Shown here in pieces: positions 11,740-20,687 of a DNA stretch of 64,000 nt (position 1 is its first letter; the number at the start of each line of letters is the position of its first letter). The notes under the pieces were generated by a model. The model was not told the origin of the DNA. It did not search any database and was given only the letters and a program-made list of their open reading frames with translations. Location: contig UBMP01000001.1 of assembly GCA_900466575.1 (NCBI GenBank), forward strand, positions 140,571 to 204,570, read 5' to 3'. This stretch comes from Hyphomicrobiales bacterium. Its GTDB lineage: Bacteria; Pseudomonadota; Alphaproteobacteria; Rhizobiales; Rhizobiaceae. A program made the position numbers and the translations under genes.

Positions 11740-12468
11740 GTGCAGGGAAGGAAGACGTTTCGGGCCGGACTTGCGGGCTCGATTGCCATTCACCTTCTTG
11801 TCGTCGTTTATGTTCTGCGATTCAGCCCCGTTCAGGTCGAAGTCTCTTCCGAGCCGGTGGTTTCCGTTACCATGGTTGAGCAGTCCATCGCCCCGCAGGG
11901 TCCAACCGGCCCTCTGATGACGCCCAGCGTCGGGCCTGAGCAGCAGGAGCGAAAACCGCCTGCTGCTGCGCAAGACCAGCAAAACGCCCCGTCTCCGCAG
12001 GCACTGCCCCCCAAGCCTCCGCCACCATCGGCACAATCACCGGACAACGCACCGGCGCCTCCTCCGCCACATGGCGACCGCGCGCCGACGATGATTGAGG
12101 CCGCTGCCTTCTACGCGGCCTCCATTCTCGCGCGGCCGGAAAACCGCTCCGCGCGCGAAGCCCTGGCGACCCTGTCACCGTCAGAACGCAATGAACAGAT
12201 TTGCGATACGGAGGCCATGGAGCAGGTTCGACGCGCCGATCCCATGTTCAATCCGGACCGGTTGATCGCCTATGCCCTCCAGAACACCGAAGTCGATGGA
12301 AACAGGTTACACGCGCCGGGTGCCGCCTTCCGCAGCGCGCATCGCTGGTTCCGCCTCGCCTTTGACTGCACGCTGGACCCACGGCGACAAACGGTCACGG
12401 CCTTCCGGTTCGCCATCGGCGCGCTGATCCCGAGCAGCCAATGGAACGACCTTCAGCTTGAGCGCTGA
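11740..12468 (+). CDS. DUF930 protein with TonB-like N-terminus
   Basis: 242 residues starting at GTG 11740. An N-terminal anchor ([18 protein letters not shown], about 9-26) is followed by a Pro-rich region (about 50-110, including [11 protein letters not shown]). The C-terminal DUF930 domain (about 120-242) contains [33 protein letters not shown] and [17 protein letters not shown] and ends [13 protein letters not shown]. The anchor plus Pro-rich spacer resembles TonB, so the domain probably sits in the periplasm. DUF930 has no known function and is largely a rhizobial family. Confidence 0.72.
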   Translation: MQGRKTFRAGLAGSIAIHLLVVVYVLRFSPVQVEVSSEPVVSVTMVEQSIAPQGPTGPLMTPSVGPEQQERKPPAAAQDQQNAPSPQALPPKPPPPSAQSPDNAPAPPPPHGDRAPTMIEAAAFYAASILARPENRSAREALATLSPSERNEQICDTEAMEQVRRADPMFNPDRLIAYALQNTEVDGNRLHAPGAAFRSAHRWFRLAFDCTLDPRRQTVTAFRFAIGALIPSSQWNDLQLER

Positions 12469-12559
12469 CGTCCATTCCAAGCCCTTGTTCCCGCACGGCC
12501 TTTGGCCATCGTTGAAGGAGCGCAACAGATTTTCCTCGCTTTTTCAAAAAGCTTTCTGT

Positions 12560-12565
12560 TATATT
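12560..12565 (+). promoter_or_regulatory. Candidate -10 element upstream of the greA leader
   Basis: TATATT at 12560-12565 matches five of six -10 bases; the -35 region (about 12537-12542) is poor. Initiation near 12572 would put the hairpin at 12579-12612 almost at the 5' end of the transcript. Confidence 0.4.
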
Positions 12566-12578
12566 GATTTCCGTTTTG

Positions 12579-12620
12579 AACGGTTCCGTTGCGTGAAGCT
12601 CCGGGGACCGTTTTATTTTT
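12579..12620 (+). terminator. Intrinsic terminator in the greA leader
   Basis: AACGGTTCC (12579-12587) pairs with GGGACCGTT (12604-12612) in 9 bp including one G-T pair, and the tail is TTTTATTTTT (12611-12620). The loop is 16 nt. It stands 90 bp upstream of greA and 110 bp after the preceding gene. It can either end that gene's transcript or stop most greA leader transcripts early and release a short leader RNA. Confidence 0.65.
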
Positions 12621-12709
12621 GTGCCGCGCTCATCAAAAGACGTGGAAACGACAAGACATGCGGCCGCATGGGGTGCCTCCCATGCGTCAGCGACGGGAAG
12701 GAAATGGAA

Positions 12710-13186
12710 ATGGTCGAAAAAGTTCCGATGACCCAGTCCGGCTTTGCCAAGCTCAGCGAGGAGCTGCGCTGGCGCCAGCAGGAAGAACGCCCCCGCATCA
12801 TCGAGGCGATCGCCGAAGCGCGCGCTCATGGCGACCTGTCGGAAAATGCCGAGTATCACGCGGCAAAGGAAGCGCAGAGTCATAACGAGGGTCGCATCGC
12901 CGAGCTTGAGGACTTCATCTCGCGTGCCGAGGTCATCGATCTTTCCAAAATGTCTGGCACCAAGATCAAGTTCGGCGCCACGGTGAAGCTCGTGGACGAG
13001 GACACCGAAGAAGAAAAGACCTACCAGATCGTCGGCGATCAGGAAGCCGACGTGAAGTCGGGCCGTATCTCCATCTCCTCGCCGATCGCCCGTGCCCTCA
13101 TCGGCAAGGAAAAGGGTGACAATATCGAGGTCAACGCGCCGGGCGGCTCCAAGGCCTACGAAATCCTGAACGTCACCTGGGGCTGA
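12710..13186 (+). CDS. greA: Transcription elongation factor GreA
   Basis: 158 residues, normal for GreA. The N-terminal coiled coil (about 1-75) has the tip acidic motif [14 protein letters not shown] that enters the RNA polymerase secondary channel. The C-terminal FKBP-like domain contains [21 protein letters not shown] and [14 protein letters not shown]. GreA stimulates cleavage of backtracked RNA. The ATG at 12710 is preferred because GGGAAGGA lies 7-8 nt upstream; the ATG at 12704 is too close to it. A terminator-like leader hairpin precedes the gene and lpcC follows 32 bp downstream. Confidence 0.96.
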   Translation: MVEKVPMTQSGFAKLSEELRWRQQEERPRIIEAIAEARAHGDLSENAEYHAAKEAQSHNEGRIAELEDFISRAEVIDLSKMSGTKIKFGATVKLVDEDTEEEKTYQIVGDQEADVKSGRISISSPIARALIGKEKGDNIEVNAPGGSKAYEILNVTWG

Positions 13187-13218
13187 TCCGCCCGGAAATC
13201 CGCCGGAATCCCGACATC

Positions 13219-14277
13219 GTGACACACTCCGCGACCGCCGCCGAAACCCGCGTCATTGCGCCGAATTTCAAGCGGCGGCTCTCGGGCGTCACATCAACGA
13301 TCGTTCAGCTCGTTCCCGAGCAGAACCGCCAGGGCCAGGGCGTTGCAGTCCTTGGCCCCGGCCTGCCGGACCACCTGCCTCATCTCGGCTGGTTTGACCT
13401 GCTGAAGCTCTGGAAGCGCCCGAAAACTGGCGGCAAGCGCATCTGGCATGCGCGCCGCAACAACGAAATGCTCTTCGGCCTTCTCCTGCGCGATATCCTG
13501 CGTATGCCGATCAAGCTCCTCTTCACCTCCGCCGCTCAACGCAACCACAGCCGCTATACCCGGTGGCTGATTTCGAAGATGGATGCAGTCGTCGCCACCA
13601 GCGCCCGCTCCGGTTCCTATCTCAAGGTCCCACATACGGTCGTCTCGCATGGAGTCGACCTCGCCCTCTTCCATCCGCCGCAGAGCGATAGTGACACGAT
13701 GGCCGTAACCGGCCTGCCCGGCCAATATCTCATCGGCTGCTTCGGCCGCGTCCGTCACCAGAAGGGAACGGATCTTTTCGTCCGTGCGATGATCGAGCTG
13801 CTGCCGAACCATCCTGGCTGGACGGCCATCATCACCGGCCGGGTGACTGCCGATAACAAGGCCTTTGCGACTGCGCTGCAATCCGACATCGAGGCGGCCG
13901 GCCTGCAGGACCGCGTCCGTATCCTCGGCGAAGTCGATGATATCAAGCCCTGGTATCGCCGCCTCACCCTCTATGTCGCCCCCTCCCGCAACGAAGGCTT
14001 CGGCCTCACCCCGCTCGAGGCTATGGCGTCAAGGACCGCGGTCGTCGCCAGCGACGCAGGCGCCTATGCAGGCATGATCGTTCCGGGCAAGACAGGCGAA
14101 ATCGCCCCCGCCGGCGATTACGAGACGCTGCGCGATGCGATTGCGAAATATCTGGCCGATCCGGCGCTGGCGGAAGCCCATGGTGAGGCTGCGCTGGATG
14201 ACGTTCGCGCCCGTTTCGACCTCAAGGGCGAGGCAGCGGCGTTAGGCGCGATCTATGAAAGGCTGGCAAGGGACTGA
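13219..14277 (+). CDS. lpcC: Lipopolysaccharide core mannosyltransferase (GT4 family)
   Basis: 352 residues from GTG 13219. A GT-B glycosyltransferase with the C-terminal GT4 signature GCFGRVRHQKGTDLFVRAM and the E-x7-E region SRNEGFGLTPLEAMA. The N-terminal features RRLSGVTSTIVQLVPEQ, WHARRNNEML and LLFTSAAQRNHSRYT resemble rhizobial LpcC, which adds mannose to the inner core of LPS at the cytoplasmic face of the inner membrane. The name rests on recognition of the family from memory. It sits 32 bp after greA and is probably transcribed with it. Confidence 0.85.
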   Translation: MTHSATAAETRVIAPNFKRRLSGVTSTIVQLVPEQNRQGQGVAVLGPGLPDHLPHLGWFDLLKLWKRPKTGGKRIWHARRNNEMLFGLLLRDILRMPIKLLFTSAAQRNHSRYTRWLISKMDAVVATSARSGSYLKVPHTVVSHGVDLALFHPPQSDSDTMAVTGLPGQYLIGCFGRVRHQKGTDLFVRAMIELLPNHPGWTAIITGRVTADNKAFATALQSDIEAAGLQDRVRILGEVDDIKPWYRRLTLYVAPSRNEGFGLTPLEAMASRTAVVASDAGAYAGMIVPGKTGEIAPAGDYETLRDAIAKYLADPALAEAHGEAALDDVRARFDLKGEAAALGAIYERLARD

Positions 14278-14370
14278 AGAGAGCCCGCCATCCGTCTCCC
14301 CTGTAGAGAACAGCGCGGCAGCCAGAACCCTTCGTAGTCAGGGGGCGGGAGAGCCCCCGCCTCGCCGCTT

Positions 14371-14838
14371 TCAAATTTCGATCAGCCCGACCTTCTTCAC
14401 CTGCCGGATCGTCAGCATGGTGCGCACGGTGTCGACATTCTCGTCTGCGGCCAATTGCTCGATGACAAAATCCTGAAACACGGTCAGGTTCTCCGCCACG
14501 CAATGCAGCAGAAAATCACTTTCGCCCGACACCATCCAGGCCTGCCGCACAAGAGGCCATTTTGCCGTGGCGGCCGAAAAGCTCTTCAGACTCGCTTCCG
14601 ACTGATGCTTCAGGCCCACCATGCAAAAACCGGTCAGATCCATGCCGAGCTTGGGGCCGTTGAGGATGGCGCGATAGCCCTCGATGATCCCCGTGTCCTC
14701 CAGCCGGCGGACGCGACGCAGACAGGGCGGCGCGGAAATGCCGGCGCGGCTGGCGAGCTCGACATTGGTGATCCGCCCATCCGCCTGCAACTCCCGAAGG
14801 ATTCTGATGTCGATCGCGTCGAGTTCGGCACGGAACAT
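14371..14838 (-). CDS. Lrp/AsnC-family transcriptional regulator
   Basis: 155 residues. The N-terminal AsnC-type HTH contains LDAIDIRILRELQADGRITN, VELASRAGISAPPCLRRVRR and LEDTGIIEGYRAIL. The C-terminal RAM ligand-binding domain includes GESDFLLHCVAENLTVFQDF. It resembles the small Lrp regulators that control amino-acid metabolism or transport. It diverges from trxB with about 200 bp between; no transporter or catabolic gene is next to it, so its target is not clear. Confidence 0.9.
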   Translation of the reverse strand: MFRAELDAIDIRILRELQADGRITNVELASRAGISAPPCLRRVRRLEDTGIIEGYRAILNGPKLGMDLTGFCMVGLKHQSEASLKSFSAATAKWPLVRQAWMVSGESDFLLHCVAENLTVFQDFVIEQLAADENVDTVRTMLTIRQVKKVGLIEI

Positions 14839-14947
14839 GAAGGGTCCAAAAGCTTGGGAATCGGCTCAAATGTGTGCTTTAGCTATGACAGGACGCGAGA
14901 TTGCGCACAAGCGGGCGCGGCTTTCTGTTGGTAAGCACCGCTCTCCC

Positions 14948-14975
14948 TTGAAACTACCCCCTCTCGCCTCATAAA
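14948..14975 (+). promoter_or_regulatory. Promoter of trxB
   Basis: TTGAAA (14948-14953), a 16-nt spacer and CATAAA (14970-14975, with ATAAAT one base on). This is a good housekeeping-type promoter with a start near 14983 and a leader of about 65 nt. Confidence 0.55.
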
Positions 14976-15046
14976 TAACGGTCAAGTTTCATGGTCGCGG
15001 CGCGCAGGATTTGCGCCTTCTTATGGCCGCGCGAAAGGATCAGTCC

Positions 15047-16012
15047 ATGTCCAACCGTCACGTCAAGGTTCTCATCATCGGCTCCGGCCCGGCCGGGTAC
15101 ACCGCAGCGATTTATGCAGCGCGCGCCATGCTGCAGCCTGTGCTGATCGCCGGCCTTGATCAGGGTGGTCAGCTGATGATCACCACTGATGTCGAGAACT
15201 ATCCGGGCTATGCCGATCCAATACAGGGTCCGTTCCTCATGGAGCAGATGCTGAACCAGGCGACGCATGTCGGCGCTGAAATCGTCAATGACATCGTGAC
15301 CAAGGTCGACCTCTCCCGTCGCCCGTTCAATGTCGTGACCGACAGCGGCGCAACCTGGACGGCGGACACGCTGGTGATTGCGACGGGCGCCAAGGCCAAG
15401 TGGCTCGGCATCGATTCTGAAAAGACGTTCCAGGGATTTGGCGTTTCGGCCTGCGCAACCTGCGACGGCTTCTTCTATCGCAACAAGGATGTGATCGTGG
15501 TCGGCGGCGGCAATTCCGCCGTCGAGGAAGCGCTGTACCTTTCGAATATCGCGAAGTCCGTCACGGTCGTTCATCGTCGTGACTCGTTCCGCTCGGAAAA
15601 GATCCTGCAGGAACGCCTGTTCGCCAAGGAAAACGTCAAGATCGTATGGAATGCCGAGATTGCCGAAATCATCGGCGATGCCTCCCCGGTCTCCGTCACC
15701 GGCGTGAAGCTGCGCAACACCAAGAGTGGCGAGATCACCGAACATGCCACCAATGGCGTCTTCGTGGCCATCGGCCATGCGCCAGCGGTCGAACTCTTCG
15801 AAGGCCAGCTGCGCCAGAAGCCGAATGGTTACCTGTGGACAGCACCCGATTCGACTGCCACTAATGTCGAAGGGGTATTCGCAGCAGGCGACGTAACGGA
15901 CGACACCTTCCGGCAGGCCATCACGGCTGCCGGCATGGGCTGCATGGCAGCGCTCGAAGCCGAGCGCTATCTGGCCGGTCATCTTGCAGCGCCTGCTGTC
16001 GCCGCCGAATAA
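15047..16012 (+). CDS. trxB: Thioredoxin reductase
   Basis: 321 residues from the ATG at 15047. An FAD/NADPH flavoenzyme that reduces thioredoxin. Visible features are the FAD-binding IIGSGPAGYTAAIYAARA, the redox-active CATC in SACATCDGFFYRNK, the NADPH-binding VVGGGNSAVEEALYL followed by VHRRDSFRSEK, and the C-terminal FAD contact GVFAAGDVTDDTFRQA. An in-frame ATG at 15011 is less likely because the conserved N-terminus begins at residue 13 of that version. lsrB follows 30 bp downstream, a linkage known from Sinorhizobium. Confidence 0.97.
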   Translation: MSNRHVKVLIIGSGPAGYTAAIYAARAMLQPVLIAGLDQGGQLMITTDVENYPGYADPIQGPFLMEQMLNQATHVGAEIVNDIVTKVDLSRRPFNVVTDSGATWTADTLVIATGAKAKWLGIDSEKTFQGFGVSACATCDGFFYRNKDVIVVGGGNSAVEEALYLSNIAKSVTVVHRRDSFRSEKILQERLFAKENVKIVWNAEIAEIIGDASPVSVTGVKLRNTKSGEITEHATNGVFVAIGHAPAVELFEGQLRQKPNGYLWTAPDSTATNVEGVFAAGDVTDDTFRQAITAAGMGCMAALEAERYLAGHLAAPAVAAE

Positions 16013-16042
16013 CTAGAAGTTCATGACCTCAAGGGGAACGGC

Positions 16043-16945
16043 ATGGGCGGACCGCTGGACTGGGACAAGCTGAGAATTTTCCATGCCGCTGCGGAGGCAG
16101 GGTCGTTCACGCACGCCGCCGAGAGCCTGCATCTGTCGCAATCCGCGATCAGCCGGCAGGTGAGCGCCCTCGAAAGCGATGTCGGCTGCAAGCTGTTTCA
16201 CCGCCATGCGCGCGGCCTGATCCTCACTGAGCAGGGCGAACTCCTCTATCGCACCGCGCACGACGTGCTGATGAAGCTGGAAACGGTGAAGATCCAACTC
16301 ACCGAAACCACCGAGAAGCCGAGCGGCAAGCTGAAGGTCACCACCACCGTCGCCCTCGGCCAGGGCTGGCTGACCGACAAGATCCAGGAGTTCCTGAACC
16401 TTTACCCCGACATGCAGGTCCAGCTTATCCTCGACAACGAGGAGCTGGACGTGAACATGCGCCATGCCGACTGCGCCATCCGGCTGCGCCAGCCGCAGCA
16501 ATCAGACCTCATCCAGCGCAAGCTCTTCACGGTGCATATGCATGTCTATGCCGCACCTGCCTATCTCAGCCGCCATGGCGAGCCGCAATCGCTGGATGAT
16601 CTCGACAAGCACCGGATCATTTCGTTCGGCGAACCTGCGCCGGGCTATCTCCTCGATGTGAACTGGCTGGAAATCGCCGGCCGCTCCTCGGACAATCCGC
16701 GCACGCCGCATCTGCAGATCAATTCGCTCACCGCCATCAAGCAGGCGGCCCTGAAGGGGATCGGAATTGCCATACTGCCCGACTATATTGTCGGCCGCGA
16801 TCCCGGTCTTGTGCAGCTCGTCACGAATGCCGACGTGCCGTCGTTCGACACGTATTTCTGCTATCCGGACGAAATGAAGAACGCCGCGAAACTGAAAGTC
16901 TTTCGCGATTTCATAGTGGCCAAGGCCCGCAACTGGAACTTCTGA
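16043..16945 (+). CDS. lsrB: LysR-family regulator LsrB/VtlR
   Basis: 300 residues. The N-terminal winged HTH (about 5-64) has LDWDKLRIFHAAAEAGSFTH and LSQSAISRQVSALESDVG. The C-terminal inducer domain contains GKLKVTTTVALGQGWL and NSLTAIKQAALKGIGIAILP. Position after trxB and the sequence match LsrB of Sinorhizobium (redox response, symbiosis, LPS) and VtlR of Brucella and Agrobacterium. Those proteins are known to activate AbcR-type small RNA genes. Here an AbcR-like sRNA gene lies 270 bp downstream on the same strand, which fits that role. Cys residues are few, so redox sensing cannot be asserted. Confidence 0.88.
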   Translation: MGGPLDWDKLRIFHAAAEAGSFTHAAESLHLSQSAISRQVSALESDVGCKLFHRHARGLILTEQGELLYRTAHDVLMKLETVKIQLTETTEKPSGKLKVTTTVALGQGWLTDKIQEFLNLYPDMQVQLILDNEELDVNMRHADCAIRLRQPQQSDLIQRKLFTVHMHVYAAPAYLSRHGEPQSLDDLDKHRIISFGEPAPGYLLDVNWLEIAGRSSDNPRTPHLQINSLTAIKQAALKGIGIAILPDYIVGRDPGLVQLVTNADVPSFDTYFCYPDEMKNAAKLKVFRDFIVAKARNWNF

Positions 16946-17183
16946 GCATCGCCGCAGGCCGCATCGACTCGCCCATATCGTAGGCACGCATGGTTAATGT
17001 CGATATTTTAGGCATAAACATATCATCTATTTTGAATTCTGGGCCTTCGGCGAAAAACCTGCGTGATCAGACACCCGTTTTTTGACCATTAAGAAAATTA
17101 AAAAAGCCAAATTTTACAAAGCATTGAGAGAAATCCGGATGCAGGCATGCGTCAAAAGCATAGCTGACATGCAAGGAGTGTCC
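16946..17183. other. AT-rich intergenic control region between lsrB and the sRNA
   Basis: No open frame is convincing here. Two inverted repeats stand just upstream of the sRNA promoter: GTCA/TGAC flanked by GCA/TGC within 17145-17172, and AAGGA-GTG-TCCTT at 17173-17185, which touches the -35. Both are candidate regulator sites, LsrB being the obvious suspect. There is no terminator with a T-run directly after lsrB. Confidence 0.4.
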
Positions 17184-17212
17184 TTGTACCCTGCCTAATT
17201 TGACACCATATC
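17184..17212 (+). promoter_or_regulatory. Promoter of the AbcR-like sRNA
   Basis: TTGTAC at 17184-17189 and CCATATC at 17206-17212, with 16-17 nt between. The -10 resembles the C-TATAT form seen at rhizobial sRNA promoters. It predicts a 5' end near 17217-17219. Confidence 0.5.
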
Positions 17213-17217
17213 ACGCT

Positions 17218-17334
17218 CAGTTGTTGAGCTTAGCGGTTTTCCTCCCAGTGCCGCTACAACAACTGTTCCCCTCTGGAGGTTTTTACCTTCACAACTACAC
17301 GGGCCCGAGAGAAATCTTGAGGCCCATTTTTTTT
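17218..17334 (+). ncRNA. AbcR/alpha-r15-type small regulatory RNA
   Basis: About 117 nt. The 5' stem-loop pairs CAGTTGTTG (17218-17226) with CAACAACTG (17257-17265) and AGCGG (17232-17236) with CCGCT (17251-17255). Its loop holds CCTCCC, complementary to Shine-Dalgarno sequences. A second unpaired pyrimidine stretch, TTCCCCTCT (17267-17275), follows, then a terminator with eight T residues. AbcR RNAs of Rhizobiales act with Hfq and use such anti-SD motifs to repress ABC-transporter mRNAs. Length, the two motifs, the terminator and the position after lsrB/vtlR all fit. The family call is made by eye, without a covariance search. Confidence 0.72.
17301..17334 (+). terminator. Terminator of the sRNA
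   Basis: GGGCC (17301-17305) and GGCCC (17321-17325) enclose a 15-nt loop and are followed by A and eight T residues. It forms the 3' end of the sRNA. Confidence 0.85.
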
Positions 17335-17362
17335 GCTTGAAATAATGCTTAGCGTTATAACT

Positions 17363-17396
17363 GAAAACGCAGCGCGGCGTCACCGCCGCACCGCGC
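17363..17396 (-). terminator. Terminator of the EF-hand gene
   Basis: On the minus strand GCGGCG-GTGA-CGCCGC (plus coordinates 17374-17389), extended by partial pairing outside, runs into TTTTC. It lies 20-50 bp beyond the stop of the EF-hand gene. Confidence 0.55.
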
Positions 17397-17415
17397 TTTG
17401 CAAGCTTGCATGGCT

Positions 17416-18150
17416 TCAGCCAAGAGCAACCGTGTCGGCGGGGGTGCTCGCGTCGCCACTGTCGACATAGCCGTTGTTGAAAGTCTGGATGACCTCCTTC
17501 AACTGCGTCACAAGGTCCTTGGCAAGTGCCTGCATGTCAGGCTTCGAATCCGCCCCATTTGTGCCGGTCGCACGATGAGCAGCACCGGCTTTTTCATGCT
17601 CCGCCTTCAGATTGGCGGCAAACTGATCCTCGGTGATCGACCCGGTCCCCTGCGTATCGATCGAGTTGAAGATTTTTGTCGCATCATCCTCCGACATATC
17701 CTTCGGACGACCGGCCACGAATTCCGAAAGCGACACTGAACCACTCTGGTCCGTATCGATCTTGGCGAAGGCTTTCTCTGCGCCCTGCGCGCCCCCGCCG
17801 CCATGATGACCGTGGTGGCCGTGCACGGCGCCGGACTGCTGCTGTTCGGCGGGCTGGGTTCCGTCCGTCGCGGACGTCGAGCCCGTGGTGGAGGACGGGT
17901 CCGATGCCGCCCCGGCTCTCATGGCCTGGATCTCCATCATCAGCGAATTGATGGTGGAGGTCGCCTGAGCGCCGACGCCGGTCGTGTCGTCGGTGCTGAG
18001 CACACTCGCCAGCGACGGAACCGTCGGAGCAGCTGTCGTTGACGGGGTACCCGAATCGTCACTGTCTGTAGACTGGTTAGCGCTGAGTAACTGGGACAAA
18101 GGACTGGTATAGACGGCGGTGCCGCCTGGCGATGACATTATAGAGGTCAT
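17416..18150 (-). CDS. EF-hand calcium-binding protein with His-rich linker
   Basis: 244 residues from the ATG at 18150, which has GAGGAG about 6 nt upstream; the ATG at 18156 directly abuts that site. The first half is Ser/Thr/Gly-rich and probably disordered. A His-Gly stretch (VHGHHGHHGGGG) precedes two EF-hands. The first loop, DTDQSGSVSLSE (about 132-143), is canonical. The second, DTQGTGSITEDQ (about 165-176), has Gln at position 12 and is probably weak. There is no signal peptide. The protein probably binds Ca2+ and possibly transition metals. Partners are unknown. Confidence 0.75.
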   Translation of the reverse strand: MTSIMSSPGGTAVYTSPLSQLLSANQSTDSDDSGTPSTTAAPTVPSLASVLSTDDTTGVGAQATSTINSLMMEIQAMRAGAASDPSSTTGSTSATDGTQPAEQQQSGAVHGHHGHHGGGGAQGAEKAFAKIDTDQSGSVSLSEFVAGRPKDMSEDDATKIFNSIDTQGTGSITEDQFAANLKAEHEKAGAAHRATGTNGADSKPDMQALAKDLVTQLKEVIQTFNNGYVDSGDASTPADTVALG

Positions 18151-18270
18151 GCTCATCTCCTCACGAGATTGCAGTTGAAGTCACCACTCGTCGCCGTCCC
18201 CATGCGCGAGAAGCGGCCCCAATAGGCTCTCGGAACCTTGAGCCAGGATTGCGTTTCGTAAGGGCCGCGT

Positions 18271-18301
18271 ACAAAAAACCGCCGGACTTGCGCCCGGCGG
18301 T
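18271..18301 (-). terminator. Terminator of aatA
   Basis: On the minus strand ACCGCCGG, an 8-nt loop and CCGGCGGT are followed by TTTTT. It lies 30 bp after the aatA stop. Confidence 0.9.
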
Positions 18302-18330
18302 CTGAAACATGCGAAAAATGCTCTGAAAGC

Positions 18331-19635
<1,305 letters not shown>

Positions 19636-19765
19636 TCAATTCAGGCAATACATGCTTCAATTTTGACGATCGAACAAAGTGCGAAGCCGCAGAGGTTAAG
19701 CCGTAATTAAGGAATTGATGTTATTCCGAGCGTTGAATGTACCAATCTGTCACCGGATTCTCGTG

Positions 19766-20662
19766 ATGTCTTCGACCAGCATTTTTTCACGATTGCAGCG
19801 ACTGGAGGACGGCACCTATGTCGCGACATATGGCGCATTCGTGCTTCAGACCGCCCTTCAGCCAATCTTCGGTGAAGACGCCAATGGTGACCTCCTGCTC
19901 GCCGCCTTCGAAGGTCTGGTCCGCGCCAAGCGCGGCAATGAGCCCGTCTCCCCGTCGCAATTCTTCCCGCAGGTCAATCCAGCCGACCTCCCGGAAGTCG
20001 ACAGCCTGCTGCGCACGTTGCACATCCTGAACACCGGTCTGCTGAACCGCCGTTCGGTCAAGCTCTTCGTCAACTTCCACCCCGGCATGTTCCTCACCCT
20101 GCAGGCGATCCGGCACGAAGTGGACCGCATCGCGCTTGCGACCCATGAAGCGGGCATGAAGCCGGAGCAGATCGTCTGCGAAATCACCCGCAAGAAAAAC
20201 GAGGACCTGAAGGCGATCACCCATTTCGCCAACAGCCTTCGTGAACTCGGCTTCAAGACCGCCGTTGACGAATATGGCGCGCAGGACAGCGACGCCGAGC
20301 GCGTGGCGATCCTGAAGCCGGAATTCGTGAAGTTCGAAACGACCTGGGTTCTCGAATTCATGCAGGACCCGACGGGCTTCGCGCTCCTCAAGGTCATGGT
20401 CGAGCAGTTCATGGAACGCGGCATCCAGCCGATCTTCGAAGGTCTGGAAGAGCTTTCCCAGGTGGAACTCTGCCAGGGGCTCGGCGTCCCGCTCATGCAG
20501 GGCTACGTTCTGGCTCGTCCGGAGATCGCCCCGACGAGCTTCAACCGGACCTATCCGGAACCTTTCGAACATGTACGTCAGCAGGCTGCTCCGGCCCGCG
20601 CGACCGCGCCGGCCTTCGGCGCTGGCCGCCGAGCCTCATCGTTCGGCAAAAGAGGGGCATAA
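19766..20662 (+). CDS. EAL-domain protein with altered DDFG motif
   Basis: 298 residues from the ATG at 19766; an ATG at 19715 is in frame. It is a stand-alone, soluble EAL domain. Many positions of c-di-GMP phosphodiesterases persist in altered form: EGLVR for EALLR, the Asn in FVNFHPG, CEITRKK for EITE, the Lys in FVKFE, FEGLEE for AEGVET, and MQGYVLARP. The DDFG loop is replaced by DEYG followed by AQDSD instead of GYSS. Because that Asp pair holds the metals, activity may be low or lost and the protein may only bind c-di-GMP. The C-terminal tail is Ala/Arg-rich. Confidence 0.8.
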   Translation: MSSTSIFSRLQRLEDGTYVATYGAFVLQTALQPIFGEDANGDLLLAAFEGLVRAKRGNEPVSPSQFFPQVNPADLPEVDSLLRTLHILNTGLLNRRSVKLFVNFHPGMFLTLQAIRHEVDRIALATHEAGMKPEQIVCEITRKKNEDLKAITHFANSLRELGFKTAVDEYGAQDSDAERVAILKPEFVKFETTWVLEFMQDPTGFALLKVMVEQFMERGIQPIFEGLEELSQVELCQGLGVPLMQGYVLARPEIAPTSFNRTYPEPFEHVRQQAAPARATAPAFGAGRRASSFGKRGA

Positions 20663-20671
20663 CCGCCCCTC
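20647..20671 (-). terminator. Terminator of the DUF4405 gene
   Basis: GAGGGGC (20652-20658) and GCCCCTC (20665-20671) flank a 6-nt loop. On the minus strand the stem is followed by TTTTGCC. The hairpin overlaps the stop codon of the convergent EAL gene. Confidence 0.6.
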
Positions 20672-20687
20672 CCCCGCACGGAAGCTT

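Noticed and set aside
16946..17183. A second, tandem AbcR copy upstream of the first
   Set aside because: No second CCTCCC or TTCCCC motif and no terminator in this interval; only one sRNA is supported.
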